A DNA stretch of 64,000 nt from Hymenobacter pini (GTDB taxonomy: Bacteria > Bacteroidota > Bacteroidia > Cytophagales > Hymenobacteraceae), in assembly GCF_020421205.1 (NCBI RefSeq), contig NZ_JAIZZH010000003.1, forward strand, positions 1 through 64,000. Direction: 5' to 3'. How positions within the stretch are numbered: the stretch's first letter is position 1; the number at the start of each line of letters is the position of its first letter. The translations under genes and the position numbers were made by a program. Below, piece after piece: positions 16,844-25,326 of the stretch. The notes under the pieces are model-generated. The model searched no databases and was not told where the DNA came from. It saw nothing but the letters and a program-made list of their open reading frames with translations.

Positions 16844-17107
16844 TTAAGCCGCTATTTCGGTGGGCGCATATAGAGGCACAACCGGCGCTTCAGGAGTAGC
16901 AGGTACCGGCGGGTACTGTTGGGCTGAACCACTCCGGCGCAGGGCCCGCATCAGCAGGTACTTATATTTCTCAGCGTCGGCCAAGGCGGCTTCTACGGCG
17001 CGCAGGGCGTCGTCGTACGCTACAACGGGCACCGATTCGGCTGCTTCACCGGTGGGGTACGACAGCTCAAAAACCGGACAGGCAAGATATTCAGCGGGCG
17101 TCTTCAT
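16844..17107 (-). CDS. Small hypothetical protein
   Basis: An 87-residue protein I do not recognise. Central helix DDALRAVEAALADAEKYKYL, then a proline- and alanine-rich tail (residues 63-87). No signal peptide or membrane segment. Support for coding is its clean ATG, GC-rich codon use like its neighbours, and a terminator right after the stop. The upstream spacer has a small GTTAGC/GCTAAC inverted repeat at 17120-17148. Confidence 0.6.
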   Translation of the reverse strand: MKTPAEYLACPVFELSYPTGEAAESVPVVAYDDALRAVEAALADAEKYKYLLMRALRRSGSAQQYPPVPATPEAPVVPLYAPTEIAA

Positions 17108-17218
17108 AGGAGCAGCAAGTTAGCGTTTTGTTCGTTATAAAGCTAACGATATTAGCACTCCTAAGATTCCAAAACTGGTCCCACTTTTTTGCTTTTTACC
17201 GCTAAAAACGCAGAAAAC

Positions 17219-18223
17219 TTACTCCCGTATTTTTAGCACCAGCTTCCCAAACTGTAAGCCATCAGCCATCCGACGCAGCGCCTGTTCGCCGTCAGCCAGC
17301 GGGAAGGTTTCGTCGATAACGGGCTGGATGTGGTGTTGCTCAAACAGGTTGACCATACCCGTAAAATCCTGGGGCGTGCCCATGGTGGAACCCAGCAGAG
17401 AAAGTTGCTTCCAGAACACCTTGCGCGCGGCCAGCTCAGGAATGTCGCCGTGGGTGGCACCATAGAACACAATGCGCCCGCCGGGGTTGGCGGCGTCTAT
17501 CAGGTCGTTGAAGCCGGGGCCGGCGGCGCTGTCTAGCACCACATCAAAGCCGCCGCCGATTTGCTTGGTGAGCGTGGCCGGCCACTTCTCGGCTTTATAG
17601 CTGATGCCGCCTTTTGCGCCTAGCTCTACAGCTCGGTTGATTTTCTCTTCCGAGTTGGAGGTTACCCATACCTCGGCTCCTACTGCCACGGCCATTTGCA
17701 GCGCCAACAGGGCTACACCGCCTCCTACCCCGCTAATCAGCACCCGCTCACCAGCCTGCAAATTGGCCCGCGTGAAAAGGGCCCGGTACGCGGTAAGGCC
17801 GCCCAATGGCAACGTAGCCGCCGCCTCAAAGCTCAGGTATTCGGGTTTGGCTCGCACGTACTCGGCCGGCACGCACACGTACTCGGCAAACGTGCCATCC
17901 TGGGGTAGCCCCAGAATCTGGAACTCGCGGCCCTGGGCGGCGGGATTGGAGCCCCAGTGGTGGCCGGGGTTGATGATGACGGCCTGTTCAAGTAAGCTGG
18001 CATCTACGCCGGCCCCCAGGGCCGTTACCACGCCGGCCCCATCGGACCCTAGGATGATCGGAAACTTCAGCCCGGCGTACTGCCCCTTCTGAATCCAGAC
18101 GTCGCGGTGGTTGAGGGCGGCGGCCTGGAGGAGCACCTGCACTTGGCCGGGGCCAGGCTGAGGGGTGGGAACTTCCTGTAAAACGGCGGGCTGATCGATA
18201 CCAGCCAGAACGAGAGCGTGCAT
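17219..18223 (-). CDS. Zinc-type alcohol dehydrogenase / quinone oxidoreductase family protein
   Basis: A 334-residue medium-chain dehydrogenase/reductase with an N-terminal GroES-like domain (NHRDVWIQKGQY near residue 37, GSDGAGVVTALG near 60) and a Rossmann domain with GVGGGVALLALQMA near 163. The four-cysteine structural zinc loop of classical alcohol dehydrogenases is missing, so a NADPH-quinone or enoyl reductase role fits better. It is the last gene of an apparent dph6-like / DCC / reductase operon on the minus strand, 33 bases after the DCC gene. Confidence 0.88.
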   Translation of the reverse strand: MHALVLAGIDQPAVLQEVPTPQPGPGQVQVLLQAAALNHRDVWIQKGQYAGLKFPIILGSDGAGVVTALGAGVDASLLEQAVIINPGHHWGSNPAAQGREFQILGLPQDGTFAEYVCVPAEYVRAKPEYLSFEAAATLPLGGLTAYRALFTRANLQAGERVLISGVGGGVALLALQMAVAVGAEVWVTSNSEEKINRAVELGAKGGISYKAEKWPATLTKQIGGGFDVVLDSAAGPGFNDLIDAANPGGRIVFYGATHGDIPELAARKVFWKQLSLLGSTMGTPQDFTGMVNLFEQHHIQPVIDETFPLADGEQALRRMADGLQFGKLVLKIRE

Positions 18224-18256
18224 GCTGTGGGGGAAAGGTGAGAGAAAGTAGAAAGT

Positions 18257-18664
18257 CTATAGAAACCGAGCCCGGAGCTCAGGGGTGGGTAGCCAGCAGG
18301 CCTCCTGCCGGCCAAACCAGCGGTATCGGTGCCGGGCAATAAGCCGGTATACGGCATCCCGCAACCGGCGCGGCACCAGCAGCCCCAGCCCGGCCAGCCA
18401 CCACCAGCCACCACCCAGCCCACGCAGAATGTGCAGCGCCGCGGCCGAGTGCGTGTAGGCCTGCCCCCCCATCACCAGCACTACGGAGTCGGGCTCGGTG
18501 GGCGTGGGCAGCTGGTATTGCCGCAATATTGCCTGCCCCTCTTCGGACTGCAAGGCCGCAAACCGAAACCGGCCAGCCGCATCGTGGCGGATGATGAACT
18601 GCACAAACCCGTTGCACAGGTTGCATACCCCATCGAAGAGAATAATGGCCGACGCATCGGGCAT
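18257..18664 (-). CDS. DCC-family (DUF393) thiol-disulfide oxidoreductase-like protein
   Basis: A 135-residue protein with the family hallmark FDGVCNLCNGFVQFII near its N-terminus, a thioredoxin-like CxxC that gives the DCC family its name, followed by the typical AALQSEEG segment and a C-terminal RYRWFGR region. The biochemical role of the family is not settled. ATG at 18664 is preferred; an upstream start at 18700 adds 12 residues. Located between the Dph6-like and reductase genes, all minus strand. Confidence 0.85.
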   Translation of the reverse strand: MPDASAIILFDGVCNLCNGFVQFIIRHDAAGRFRFAALQSEEGQAILRQYQLPTPTEPDSVVLVMGGQAYTHSAAALHILRGLGGGWWWLAGLGLLVPRRLRDAVYRLIARHRYRWFGRQEACWLPTPELRARFL

Positions 18665-18715
18665 AAGCGAGTGAGTTGGAACTGGTATAGGGACTGCCAA
18701 ACCACTCCAAATGTT

Positions 18716-19474
18716 TCAGGAAGCCGTTTCAGCCACGGGTAGCAGGTCGCAGTACCAGAAGCCGGTATCAAAGGGTTTAGGTTGGGCTTCCGCACTATCA
18801 TCAGGGGTGCACACAGTACTGCTGCTAGTGGGGGCGGCGTACGTTCGGCGCACGATGTCGCCCCGCTCAAACGGGATGGGGCCGCTGAAATAAGGCGCGT
18901 CGTACACGAAGCTGTGGTACTCGCCGTTTTCGCCGCAGCTGTCTACGCCGGGCGGCAGGTCGCGCAGGAACTCGGCATCTAGCTCCCGCCCGCAGAAGCT
19001 TTGGTCGAGGTATTTCTCATTCACGCACACCACCACGGCCCGAAAGCCCAGCTCCAGATACTCGTGTAGTAGCTCGGCATTGGGCCGTTGCCAGAGCGGA
19101 AATATGGCCTCCAGCCCTACCTGGGCCAGCTGCTTTTCGCGGTATTGGCGCAGGTCTTCCAGGTAAATATCCCCGAAGATGCCGGCTTGCACTTCCCGGG
19201 CCAGTAACGGGGCCAGCGTAGCCCGCATCCGGGTTTCGTACTCGGCCATATCGGGCATTTCGGGTAGCTCCAGCTTGGTGAGGGGCAGCCCAATCCGGCC
19301 CGCTTGCGCTTCCAGCAGCTCTACCCGCACCCCATGCATGGATACGCGGCCGTAATGCGCGTTTACACTGGTAAGCAGATCGGTAACGGTTAGGGCGGGG
19401 TTGCGCAGGGCGTGGTACAGGGCCAGGGCCGAGTCTTTGCCCCCGCTCCAGTTCATAACGGCAGGTGTAGGCAT
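18716..19474 (-). CDS. Dph6-like ATP pyrophosphatase (diphthine-ammonia ligase family)
   Basis: A 252-residue PP-loop adenylating enzyme with MNWSGGKDSALALYHAL at residues 7-23. In eukaryotes and archaea Dph6 amidates diphthine on elongation factor 2; bacteria lack diphthamide, so the real substrate of bacterial members is unknown despite the usual annotation. First gene of the minus-strand operon. It has one of the clearest promoters of the window (TTG-19-TACATTTG), whose -7 box ends 4 bases before the ATG, so the mRNA may be leaderless. Confidence 0.87.
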   Translation of the reverse strand: MPTPAVMNWSGGKDSALALYHALRNPALTVTDLLTSVNAHYGRVSMHGVRVELLEAQAGRIGLPLTKLELPEMPDMAEYETRMRATLAPLLAREVQAGIFGDIYLEDLRQYREKQLAQVGLEAIFPLWQRPNAELLHEYLELGFRAVVVCVNEKYLDQSFCGRELDAEFLRDLPPGVDSCGENGEYHSFVYDAPYFSGPIPFERGDIVRRTYAAPTSSSTVCTPDDSAEAQPKPFDTGFWYCDLLPVAETAS

Positions 19475-19478
19475 GGCT

Positions 19479-19508
19479 CAAATGTAGAGGCGAAACCCGG
19501 CGCCCCAA
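19479..19508 (-). promoter_or_regulatory. Promoter of the Dph6-like operon
   Basis: Minus strand TTG (19508-19506), 19 bases, TACATTTG (19486-19479): exact consensus spacing. Only 4 bases separate the box from the ATG at 19474. Confidence 0.75.
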
Positions 19509-19536
19509 GCCGGCGCGTAACCGCAAGCCAGTTGGG

Positions 19537-19544
19537 TACGTTTG
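19537..19544 (+). promoter_or_regulatory. Putative -7 box of the small lipoprotein gene
   Basis: TACGTTTG matches TAnnTTTG and lies 35 bases before the ATG at 19580, divergent from the Dph6-like promoter. No TTG at normal spacing. Confidence 0.5.
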
Positions 19545-19579
19545 TCTGCAAAAGCCTACTCATTCCTACTCCTTGCACA

Positions 19580-19900
19580 ATGAAACGCCTTCTCACCTTC
19601 GCACTGGCTGCGGCCCTCACCACGGCTTTTTCGGCCTGCGACTATAATAATACCCCCGGCAAAGACCCCCAAGCCAGCCAGGACTTCACCAACGCTCCAA
19701 AGGCCCGTGCTACCGAAACCAACCTCGACAGCATCAGCAACGGGGAAGAGGCGCACACGCCCATCGGTACCGGCTCGGCGGCCGACCAAAAAACCTCTAC
19801 GGATGCCGCGCTGGAAGGCACGCCAAACAGCCCTAGCTCACCTGCCACCACCATGCCATCCAACTCTGCGGAAGGCAACGCCTCGACTCGCGAGCAATAA
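19580..19900 (+). CDS. Small secreted lipoprotein of unknown function
   Basis: A 106-residue predicted lipoprotein: signal peptide KRLLTFALAAALTTAFSAC with the acylated Cys at residue 20, then a low-complexity tail rich in Thr, Ser, Ala, Asn and Asp with no recognisable domain. The ATG at 19580 is chosen because it starts the signal peptide; a longer frame from 19412 crosses the divergent promoters. Monocistronic, ended by a perfect palindrome terminator. Confidence 0.75.
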   Translation: MKRLLTFALAAALTTAFSACDYNNTPGKDPQASQDFTNAPKARATETNLDSISNGEEAHTPIGTGSAADQKTSTDAALEGTPNSPSSPATTMPSNSAEGNASTREQ

Positions 19901-19924
19901 GCTTTCCGGTTTTAAATACAGTAA

Positions 19925-19958
19925 AAAAGGCCATTCGATACGTATCGAATGGCCTTTT
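19925..19958. terminator. Bidirectional palindromic terminator
   Basis: A perfect 34-base palindrome, AAAAGGCCATTCGATAC and its complement with no spacer, between the convergent lipoprotein and DUF4126 genes. Confidence 0.85.
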
Positions 19959-19990
19959 CTGCTAGATGCAGCTGACTGATTCCTTACTTT

Positions 19991-20500
19991 CTACAATGCC
20001 CAGCGTTTTGGTTCCGGCTCACCGGCGTGGGTTCCTTTGGTAAGCGCCAGCCCGGAGCCTAGCGTGAGCAAATCCTCCAAACCACCCACCAAGCTACTCG
20101 GTAAGCCGGATTCCTCAGTGGCCTTCTTACGCAGGAAAAAGCTGAGATAAGTACCCGCCACGGCCGCCAGCCCGCCGAGCAGGGCACCGCGCCACTGGTT
20201 GTCGTGGTTGATGCGGTAGAGCGTGGCTCCTACCAGCGCCCCGGCAGCGGCCCGACCCAACAGCGGCGTTGCGTCGATACGGTCGGGAGCCTGCGGCAGC
20301 TTGTCGCCCACTGCTTCGCCGGCGGCTAGCAGTTTCAGGCCGTGCGCTACCAGGGGCTTTTGCAGCAGCCGAAGCGGGGAGCCCGCCAGGGCCCGCGGAT
20401 GATAGGTAAGCAGGTTGCTGCTGAGCAGCGCTGGGGCCGTCATGCTCCGGAACCCGGCCAAAGCACCCAGCCCAACCGTTTGCCATTGATGTTTGCTCAT
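19991..20500 (-). CDS. DUF4126-like membrane protein
   Basis: A 169-residue protein of probable DUF4126 type, with the start GLGALAGFRSMTAPALLSS matching that family's opening, several alanine/glycine-rich hydrophobic segments (around 10-30, 80-95, 103-122) and a short charged C-terminus. Likely an inner-membrane protein; function unknown. It is downstream of the DUF885 gene on the same strand, but a terminator separates them. Confidence 0.78.
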   Translation of the reverse strand: MSKHQWQTVGLGALAGFRSMTAPALLSSNLLTYHPRALAGSPLRLLQKPLVAHGLKLLAAGEAVGDKLPQAPDRIDATPLLGRAAAGALVGATLYRINHDNQWRGALLGGLAAVAGTYLSFFLRKKATEESGLPSSLVGGLEDLLTLGSGLALTKGTHAGEPEPKRWAL

Positions 20501-20577
20501 ATTTAAGTCAGGGAAGAGGCGTTTACAAGTTTCTTCGTTAAACGGTTGAGCTCCTACAAAGGGCTAAATCCGCAACA

Positions 20578-20611
20578 AAAAAGGCCCGCAACACAAGGCT
20601 GCGGACCTTTT
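20578..20611 (-). terminator. Terminator after the DUF885 gene
   Basis: Read leftward, AAAAGGTCCGCAGCC and GGGCCTTTTTT form an imperfect stem with a T run, 27 bases past the stop at 20638. Confidence 0.7.
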
Positions 20612-20637
20612 CCAAGAAGTCAGTAAACGGCTCCGTA

Positions 20638-22488
20638 TTATTTCTGCGTAGCTGCCCAAGCGTCCATCTTGCGCTCCAGTACAGCCAAGGGCATTACGCC
20701 ATCCTTCAGCAGCTCATCGTGGAAGTCGCTGATGCGGAAATGGCTGCGGTTCTGGCCGGCATACTTCTCGCGTAGCTTATCGGAGTGGGCCCCTAGCTGC
20801 TGCTCGTATTTCTGGCGCAGCTCCCGGATTTTCAGGGCCCCGATTTTGTAGCTCAGGGCCTGGCCCGGAATGGCCATGTACCGCTCAATTTCGGCGGTGG
20901 CGCCCTCTTCGCTGATGGCCTCGTTATCGAGCATGTACTGAATGGCCTGCTCGCGGGTCATGTTTTTGGAGTGCATACCCACGTCCACCACCAGGCGCAC
21001 GGCGCGGTGCATCTCGTCGCCCAGCGCGCCCATGTACTGGTAGGGGTCGGTGTAGAGGCCCAGCTCCTTACCCAGGCTCTCGGTGTAGAGGGCCCAGCCT
21101 TCACCCATAGCCCCGTACCAGGCAAAGCGCCGGAACTTGGGCAGCTCGGTGTTTTCCTGCTGCAGAGAAATCTGGTAGTGGTGGCCCGGAATGGCCTCGT
21201 GCAGGAACAACGACTCCATGCCCGAAGTAACGTTGAACTTGGTGGCGTCCAGAATGGGGATGTAGAAGATACCGGGGCGGGAGCCGTCGGGGCTGCCCTG
21301 GTTGTACTCGGCCGAGGCCGAGGCCGCCCGGAAGGCTTCCGTCTGGCGAATCTCGAAGGGAGTTTTAGGCGTGCGCCCGAACATCTTTTTCAGGTTGGGC
21401 TGCATTTTGGCCTGAATGGCCCGGAAAGCGCCCAGTACTTCCTCGGGCGTTTTGTAGGGCATCAGCTTGGGGTCGGTTTTCAGGGAGGCGAAGAAGGCCT
21501 TCAGGTCGCCCTTAAAGCCCACCTGCGCTTTCACCTTCTCCATTTCCTGCCGGATGCGGGCCACTTCCTTCTGGCCGGTCTGGTAGATTTCCTCCGGCGT
21601 TTTGTCGGTGGTCGTCCACGTTTTCACGTAGTACTTGTAGATTTCCGGGCCGCCAGGAATGGCCGAAATGCCGGTGCTGGGGCGGGCTTTGAGCAGGTAT
21701 TCCTGCTCCAGGAAGTCGCCGAGCTTTTTGTAGGTGGGCACCAGCTCCTCCAGAATGGCCTTCTGGTAGGCGGCCGTGATGCGCTGCTTCTCGGCGTCGC
21801 TCAGGCCCGCGGGCAGCTTATTGATGGGGCCGTAGAACAGGCTCTTGGTGGCATCCTGGGTTTCCATGGCCCGCATCTGCGGAATCATCTTCACCACCAG
21901 TGCCTTGGGCAGCACCACGCCGGCCTTCATGCCCTGGCGGAAGTTACTGATGGCCGTATCGGCCCACACCGAAAAGCCTTTTACGCGGCCCAGCCAGTTG
22001 TCGTAATCCTTGGCCGTTTTGAAGGGCTGCACTCCTTCGCCGGAGCCATACTGCCCCATGCTGATGGGCAGGCCCCAGAACTGCTGAAACGGAATCATCC
22101 AGGTATTCAGCTTCAGGCCTTCCAGCTTGTTCTGCAGGTCGTATTCGAAGATGTCGTAGCTGATTTTATCGTTGGCCGTCAGCTCCTCCCGGTTGAACTT
22201 ATGCAGGCCGTCGAGGTAGCGCTGGTAGAAGCTTTGGAGCTTGTTGCGGAAGGCCTTGGTGCCGTCGTTGGGCAGCTGGTCGTTGTAGCGGTTGTCGCCC
22301 TGGGTGGTGGCTTCCAGCGGGAACAGCCGGGCGTTTTCTTCCCAGTAGGCGTCGAACAGGGTGGGCAGGTCTTTCACGTCGGCCAGGTTGGTTTCGGTGG
22401 CCGCGCCGGTTTCGGCGGTGTTTTTTTGCTGGTTGCAGCCGGCCAGCAGTGCCCCGGCCAGCAGACCGGTGAGGGCAAGTTTTTTCAT
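20638..22488 (-). CDS. DUF885-family lipoprotein (putative metallopeptidase-like)
   Basis: A 616-residue lipoprotein with signal KKLALTGLLAGALLAGC (Cys18). The long C-terminal body is the DUF885 family, with the motif LHEAIPGHHYQISLQ near residue 435, an HExxxGHH arrangement suggesting zinc peptidase chemistry, and GWALYTESLGKELG after it. Family members are thought to be secreted or periplasmic peptidases, but substrates are unknown. Probably monocistronic; a GTCATTCC palindrome lies upstream between it and the divergent SDR gene. Confidence 0.9.
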   Translation of the reverse strand: MKKLALTGLLAGALLAGCNQQKNTAETGAATETNLADVKDLPTLFDAYWEENARLFPLEATTQGDNRYNDQLPNDGTKAFRNKLQSFYQRYLDGLHKFNREELTANDKISYDIFEYDLQNKLEGLKLNTWMIPFQQFWGLPISMGQYGSGEGVQPFKTAKDYDNWLGRVKGFSVWADTAISNFRQGMKAGVVLPKALVVKMIPQMRAMETQDATKSLFYGPINKLPAGLSDAEKQRITAAYQKAILEELVPTYKKLGDFLEQEYLLKARPSTGISAIPGGPEIYKYYVKTWTTTDKTPEEIYQTGQKEVARIRQEMEKVKAQVGFKGDLKAFFASLKTDPKLMPYKTPEEVLGAFRAIQAKMQPNLKKMFGRTPKTPFEIRQTEAFRAASASAEYNQGSPDGSRPGIFYIPILDATKFNVTSGMESLFLHEAIPGHHYQISLQQENTELPKFRRFAWYGAMGEGWALYTESLGKELGLYTDPYQYMGALGDEMHRAVRLVVDVGMHSKNMTREQAIQYMLDNEAISEEGATAEIERYMAIPGQALSYKIGALKIRELRQKYEQQLGAHSDKLREKYAGQNRSHFRISDFHDELLKDGVMPLAVLERKMDAWAATQK

Positions 22489-22544
22489 GGGAAAAGGAGA
22501 AGTATATCCAGGGGGAGAAAGATAAGCAGGTTTTGCACGTGGCT

Positions 22545-22623
22545 GTCATTCCGACCGCAGGGAGGAATCTGAGTTTACTATCTGAATACGTTGACCCAGA
22601 TTCCTCCCTGCGGTCGGAATGAC
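22545..22623. repeat. GTCATTCC-type palindrome, copy 3
   Basis: Arms 22545-22573 and 22597-22623: GTCATTCCGACCGCAGGGAG pairs with CTCCCTGCGGTCGGAATGAC. The variable block (ACCGCAGGGAG) differs from copy 1 (AACGAAGTGAG) in both arms together. It lies between divergent genes. Confidence 0.85.
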
Positions 22624-22685
22624 GGCTCTAACCTTTCCCGGGAAATCCGGTTATACCCACTCTCCTATTCAACTTACCCCAACTC

Positions 22686-23402
22686 ATGGAAAATCTGACT
22701 GGCAAAACGGCCCTGGTAACGGGCGCCGGCAAAGGCATTGGCCGGGCCGTGGCCGTGGCTCTGGCCAAAGAAGGCGCGCGCGTGGCCCTGCTGGCCCGCA
22801 CCGAAACGCAGCTGCAGGACGTAGCCCGCGAAATTGAAGCCCAGGGCGGCCAGGCCGTGGTGGTTACCGCCAACGTAGCCGACCGCGCCGCCGTGGAAGC
22901 CGCCGTGCAGCAGGCCCTCGGCCAGCTCGGCACTATTGATATTCTCATCAACAACGCCGGGATTGGCACCTTCGCTAAGGTGGTGGACATGGACCCCGAG
23001 GAGTGGGAAAACATTATCCGGGTGAACCTGCTGGGCGCGTATTACGTGACGCGCGCCGTGCTGCCCCAGATGCTGGAGCGTCAGACCGGCGACATCATCA
23101 ACGTGGCCAGCACCGCCGGCCAGCGCGGCGCTGCCACCACCAGCGCCTACAGCGCCTCCAAATTCGGCCTGCTGGGCTTCACCGAGTCCCTGATGCAGGA
23201 GGTGCGCAAGCAGAACATCCGCGTTTCGGCCCTCACGCCCAGCACCGTCGCCACCGAGCTGGCCGTGAGCAACAACCTCACCGACGGCAACCCCGACAAG
23301 GTGATGCAGCCCGAGGACATTGCCGAAATCATCGTCAGCCAGCTCAAACTCAACCGCCGCATCTTCATTAAAGAAGCCGGCATGTGGAGCACGAACCCGT
23401 AG
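22686..23402 (+). CDS. Short-chain dehydrogenase/reductase (3-oxoacyl reductase type)
   Basis: A 238-residue classical SDR: NAD(P)-binding TGAGKGIG at residues 12-19, NNAG near 89-92, catalytic Ser142, Tyr155 and Lys159 (YSASK). It resembles FabG-type 3-ketoacyl reductases, but as a stand-alone gene away from any fab cluster its substrate is open. It ends right before a 160-base inverted repeat shared with the convergent peptide-binding lipoprotein gene. Confidence 0.9.
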   Translation: MENLTGKTALVTGAGKGIGRAVAVALAKEGARVALLARTETQLQDVAREIEAQGGQAVVVTANVADRAAVEAAVQQALGQLGTIDILINNAGIGTFAKVVDMDPEEWENIIRVNLLGAYYVTRAVLPQMLERQTGDIINVASTAGQRGAATTSAYSASKFGLLGFTESLMQEVRKQNIRVSALTPSTVATELAVSNNLTDGNPDKVMQPEDIAEIIVSQLKLNRRIFIKEAGMWSTNP

Positions 23403-23403
23403 T

Positions 23404-23566
23404 TGTCATTGCGAGCAGAGCGAAGCAATCCTTCCTTCACCCTGCCCTACACCCAGAAGTAATAGAAAGCCCCTGGCGCCAGCACGGACGTCAGGGGCTT
23501 TCTATTACTTCTGGGTGTAGGGCAGGGTGAAGGAAGGATTGCTTCGTCGTGCCTCGTCGCAATGAC
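23404..23566. repeat. 163-base palindrome with a 55-bp perfect stem
   Basis: A 55-bp perfect inverted repeat (23421-23475 with 23492-23546, 16-base loop) lies inside imperfect outer arms that read GTCATTGCGAGCAGAG and, from the right, GTCATTGCGACGAGGC. It fills the whole gap between two convergent genes and must act as a two-way terminator. The outer ends belong to the GTCATT palindrome family. Confidence 0.9.
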
Positions 23567-23568
23567 GG

Positions 23569-25242
23569 TTACTGTTTCTTCACCCGCTCCAGCACCAGCT
23601 GGTTCATGGGGTTGGGGGTGAGGCCCTGCACGTTGTTCTGGGTGAGGCGCACTACTTCGTCGTAGTACACGGCAATGACCGGGCACTCCTCGGTTACCAG
23701 GCGGTCCATTTGCTGGTAGAGGGCGTAACGTTTGTCGGCGTCCTGCTCCAGCTTGGCCTGCTGATAGAGCTGGTCGTAGGCGGGGCGCTTGAAGTGGGTT
23801 TTGTTGGGGCCGGCCGGGGCGAAGTTGGGGCTGTAGAACAGGGCCAGGTAGTTTTCGGCGTCGGGGTAGTCGCCCAGCCAGCTGCGAGTGAAGAAGGCGG
23901 CGCGGCCGTTGTCAATCATTTCGCCGTGGGCCGCGCCCTGGTTCACGTCAATTTCCACCTGTACGCCCACTTCGGCCCACTTTTTCTGGTAGTACTCACA
24001 GAACTCCTTGCTCTCGGCCACCGTGTTCAGGCGCAGGCGCAGGGGCTTGCCGGGGCCGTAGCCGGCGGCGCGCAGCAGCTGCCGGGCCTTTTCGGGCTGG
24101 TAGGTGTAGCCGGGCACCTTTTCGGCGCTGAACGAGGGCAGCGAGGCCGGCACAAAGCCCGAGTTGCCGGGCTTGCCCACGTTGTTCAGGAAGTAGGCCA
24201 GAAACTCGGGCTTGTTGAGGGCGTAGTTCAGGGCCTGGCGCACGCGCTTGTCCTGCAGGGCTTTGCCGGTCGTGAGGTTGTCGCCGCGCAGATTGGTGAG
24301 GTCCTGCTGCATGCCCAGGTACTCGGTGTTCAGGTAGGGCACCTTCTGCAGCCGGAACTTGCCCTTGAAATCCTCGCGCACGGTGCCGTCGGGGTACATG
24401 ATCAGGTCGCGGGAGCCCGAGCGGATACCGCTCAGGAAATCCAGCTTGCCCTGCATAAAGGTCAGGAACTCCGTTTTGCGGTCCTGGATAAAGCTGATCT
24501 GCACGGCATCCAGGTAGGGCAGCCGCTGGCCCCGGGCGTCCGTTTTCCAGTAGGTGGGGTTGCGGTGGTAGATGATGGCGTTGCCCTCGTCCCACTCCTT
24601 GAACCGGAACGGACCCGTGCCCACCGGGTGTTCCCGGAAGTCCTTGCCCCACTTCTGCACCGCCTCCCGCGGCACCACGTAGGCGTAGGGCATCGTCAGA
24701 ATCCCTAAGAACGGGATAAACGGTTCCTGCAGATGAATGCGCAGCGTGGAGTCATTCACGGCCACGAAGCAGGTATCCGAAGGCTCTCCGTCGGCCTTCT
24801 CCAGCACCTTGCCCCGAAAAATCCAGCCACCGGGGCTGGCCGTGGCCCCGTCCAGCAGCCGCCGGAACGAGTACACGAAATCCTGGGCCGTGACGCGTCG
24901 CCCTTTGCCGCCGGGGAACACCTCCGAGTCGTGGAAGCGCACATCGGGCCGGAGCGTGAAGGTGTAGCGGCGGCCGTCGGGGCTGATGTCGTAGCGCTGG
25001 GCCACCGAGGGACCGGGCTTGAGGCTGTCGTCGAGTTCCACCAAGCCGTTATAGAGCTGGGTCACGGCCCAAGTGTTGGCCTGGTTGCGGGCGAAGGCCG
25101 GGTCCAGGGAAGTCAGGCTTTCGGGCTGGTTGTAGCGGAATACCCGGCGGGCGTCGGTAGCCGGCCCCTGCTCAGCACAAGCCGCCAGCAAACCAAGCAA
25201 TAACGGAGCAAAACCAACAATATGGCGCGAAAACGGGAACAT
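23569..25242 (-). CDS. Oligopeptide ABC transporter substrate-binding lipoprotein
   Basis: A 557-residue SBP_bac_5 family protein (OppA/DppA type). The signal peptide ends in LLLGLLAAC (lipobox Cys near residue 21), then YNQPESLTSLDPAF and later KALQDKRVRQALNYALNKPEF, the two typical family segments. It would bind peptides or similar solutes in the periplasm. No permease or ATPase genes are near, so it is an orphan component here. The ATG at 25242 starts the signal peptide; the same frame stays open to 25926 over the neighbouring gene by chance. Confidence 0.92.
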   Translation of the reverse strand: MFPFSRHIVGFAPLLLGLLAACAEQGPATDARRVFRYNQPESLTSLDPAFARNQANTWAVTQLYNGLVELDDSLKPGPSVAQRYDISPDGRRYTFTLRPDVRFHDSEVFPGGKGRRVTAQDFVYSFRRLLDGATASPGGWIFRGKVLEKADGEPSDTCFVAVNDSTLRIHLQEPFIPFLGILTMPYAYVVPREAVQKWGKDFREHPVGTGPFRFKEWDEGNAIIYHRNPTYWKTDARGQRLPYLDAVQISFIQDRKTEFLTFMQGKLDFLSGIRSGSRDLIMYPDGTVREDFKGKFRLQKVPYLNTEYLGMQQDLTNLRGDNLTTGKALQDKRVRQALNYALNKPEFLAYFLNNVGKPGNSGFVPASLPSFSAEKVPGYTYQPEKARQLLRAAGYGPGKPLRLRLNTVAESKEFCEYYQKKWAEVGVQVEIDVNQGAAHGEMIDNGRAAFFTRSWLGDYPDAENYLALFYSPNFAPAGPNKTHFKRPAYDQLYQQAKLEQDADKRYALYQQMDRLVTEECPVIAVYYDEVVRLTQNNVQGLTPNPMNQLVLERVKKQ

Positions 25243-25260
25243 GGGAACGGCGAAACAATG

Positions 25261-25268
25261 TATATTTG
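25261..25268 (+). promoter_or_regulatory. Rightward -7 box, abutting a leftward one
   Basis: TATATTTG matches TAnnTTTG and would drive the hydrolase gene at 25327. It touches the leftward box at 25269-25276, so the two cannot be bound at once. No good TTG at normal spacing. Confidence 0.5.
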
Positions 25269-25276
25269 CAAAGGTA
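25269..25276 (-). promoter_or_regulatory. Leftward -7 box, abutting a rightward one
   Basis: Minus strand TACCTTTG, 26 bases before the ATG of the peptide-binding gene at 25242. Together with the neighbouring box it forms TATATTTGCAAAGGTA. Confidence 0.5.
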
Positions 25277-25326
25277 TCCCATCCGGGGTTTGTAGCCCAC
25301 TGGCTACCTGCTCCGCTCTGTTTTCT

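Noticed and set aside
20971..22572. A 533-codon plus-strand frame opposite the DUF885 gene
   Set aside because: Same shadow pattern; DUF885 motifs and the lipobox are on the minus strand.
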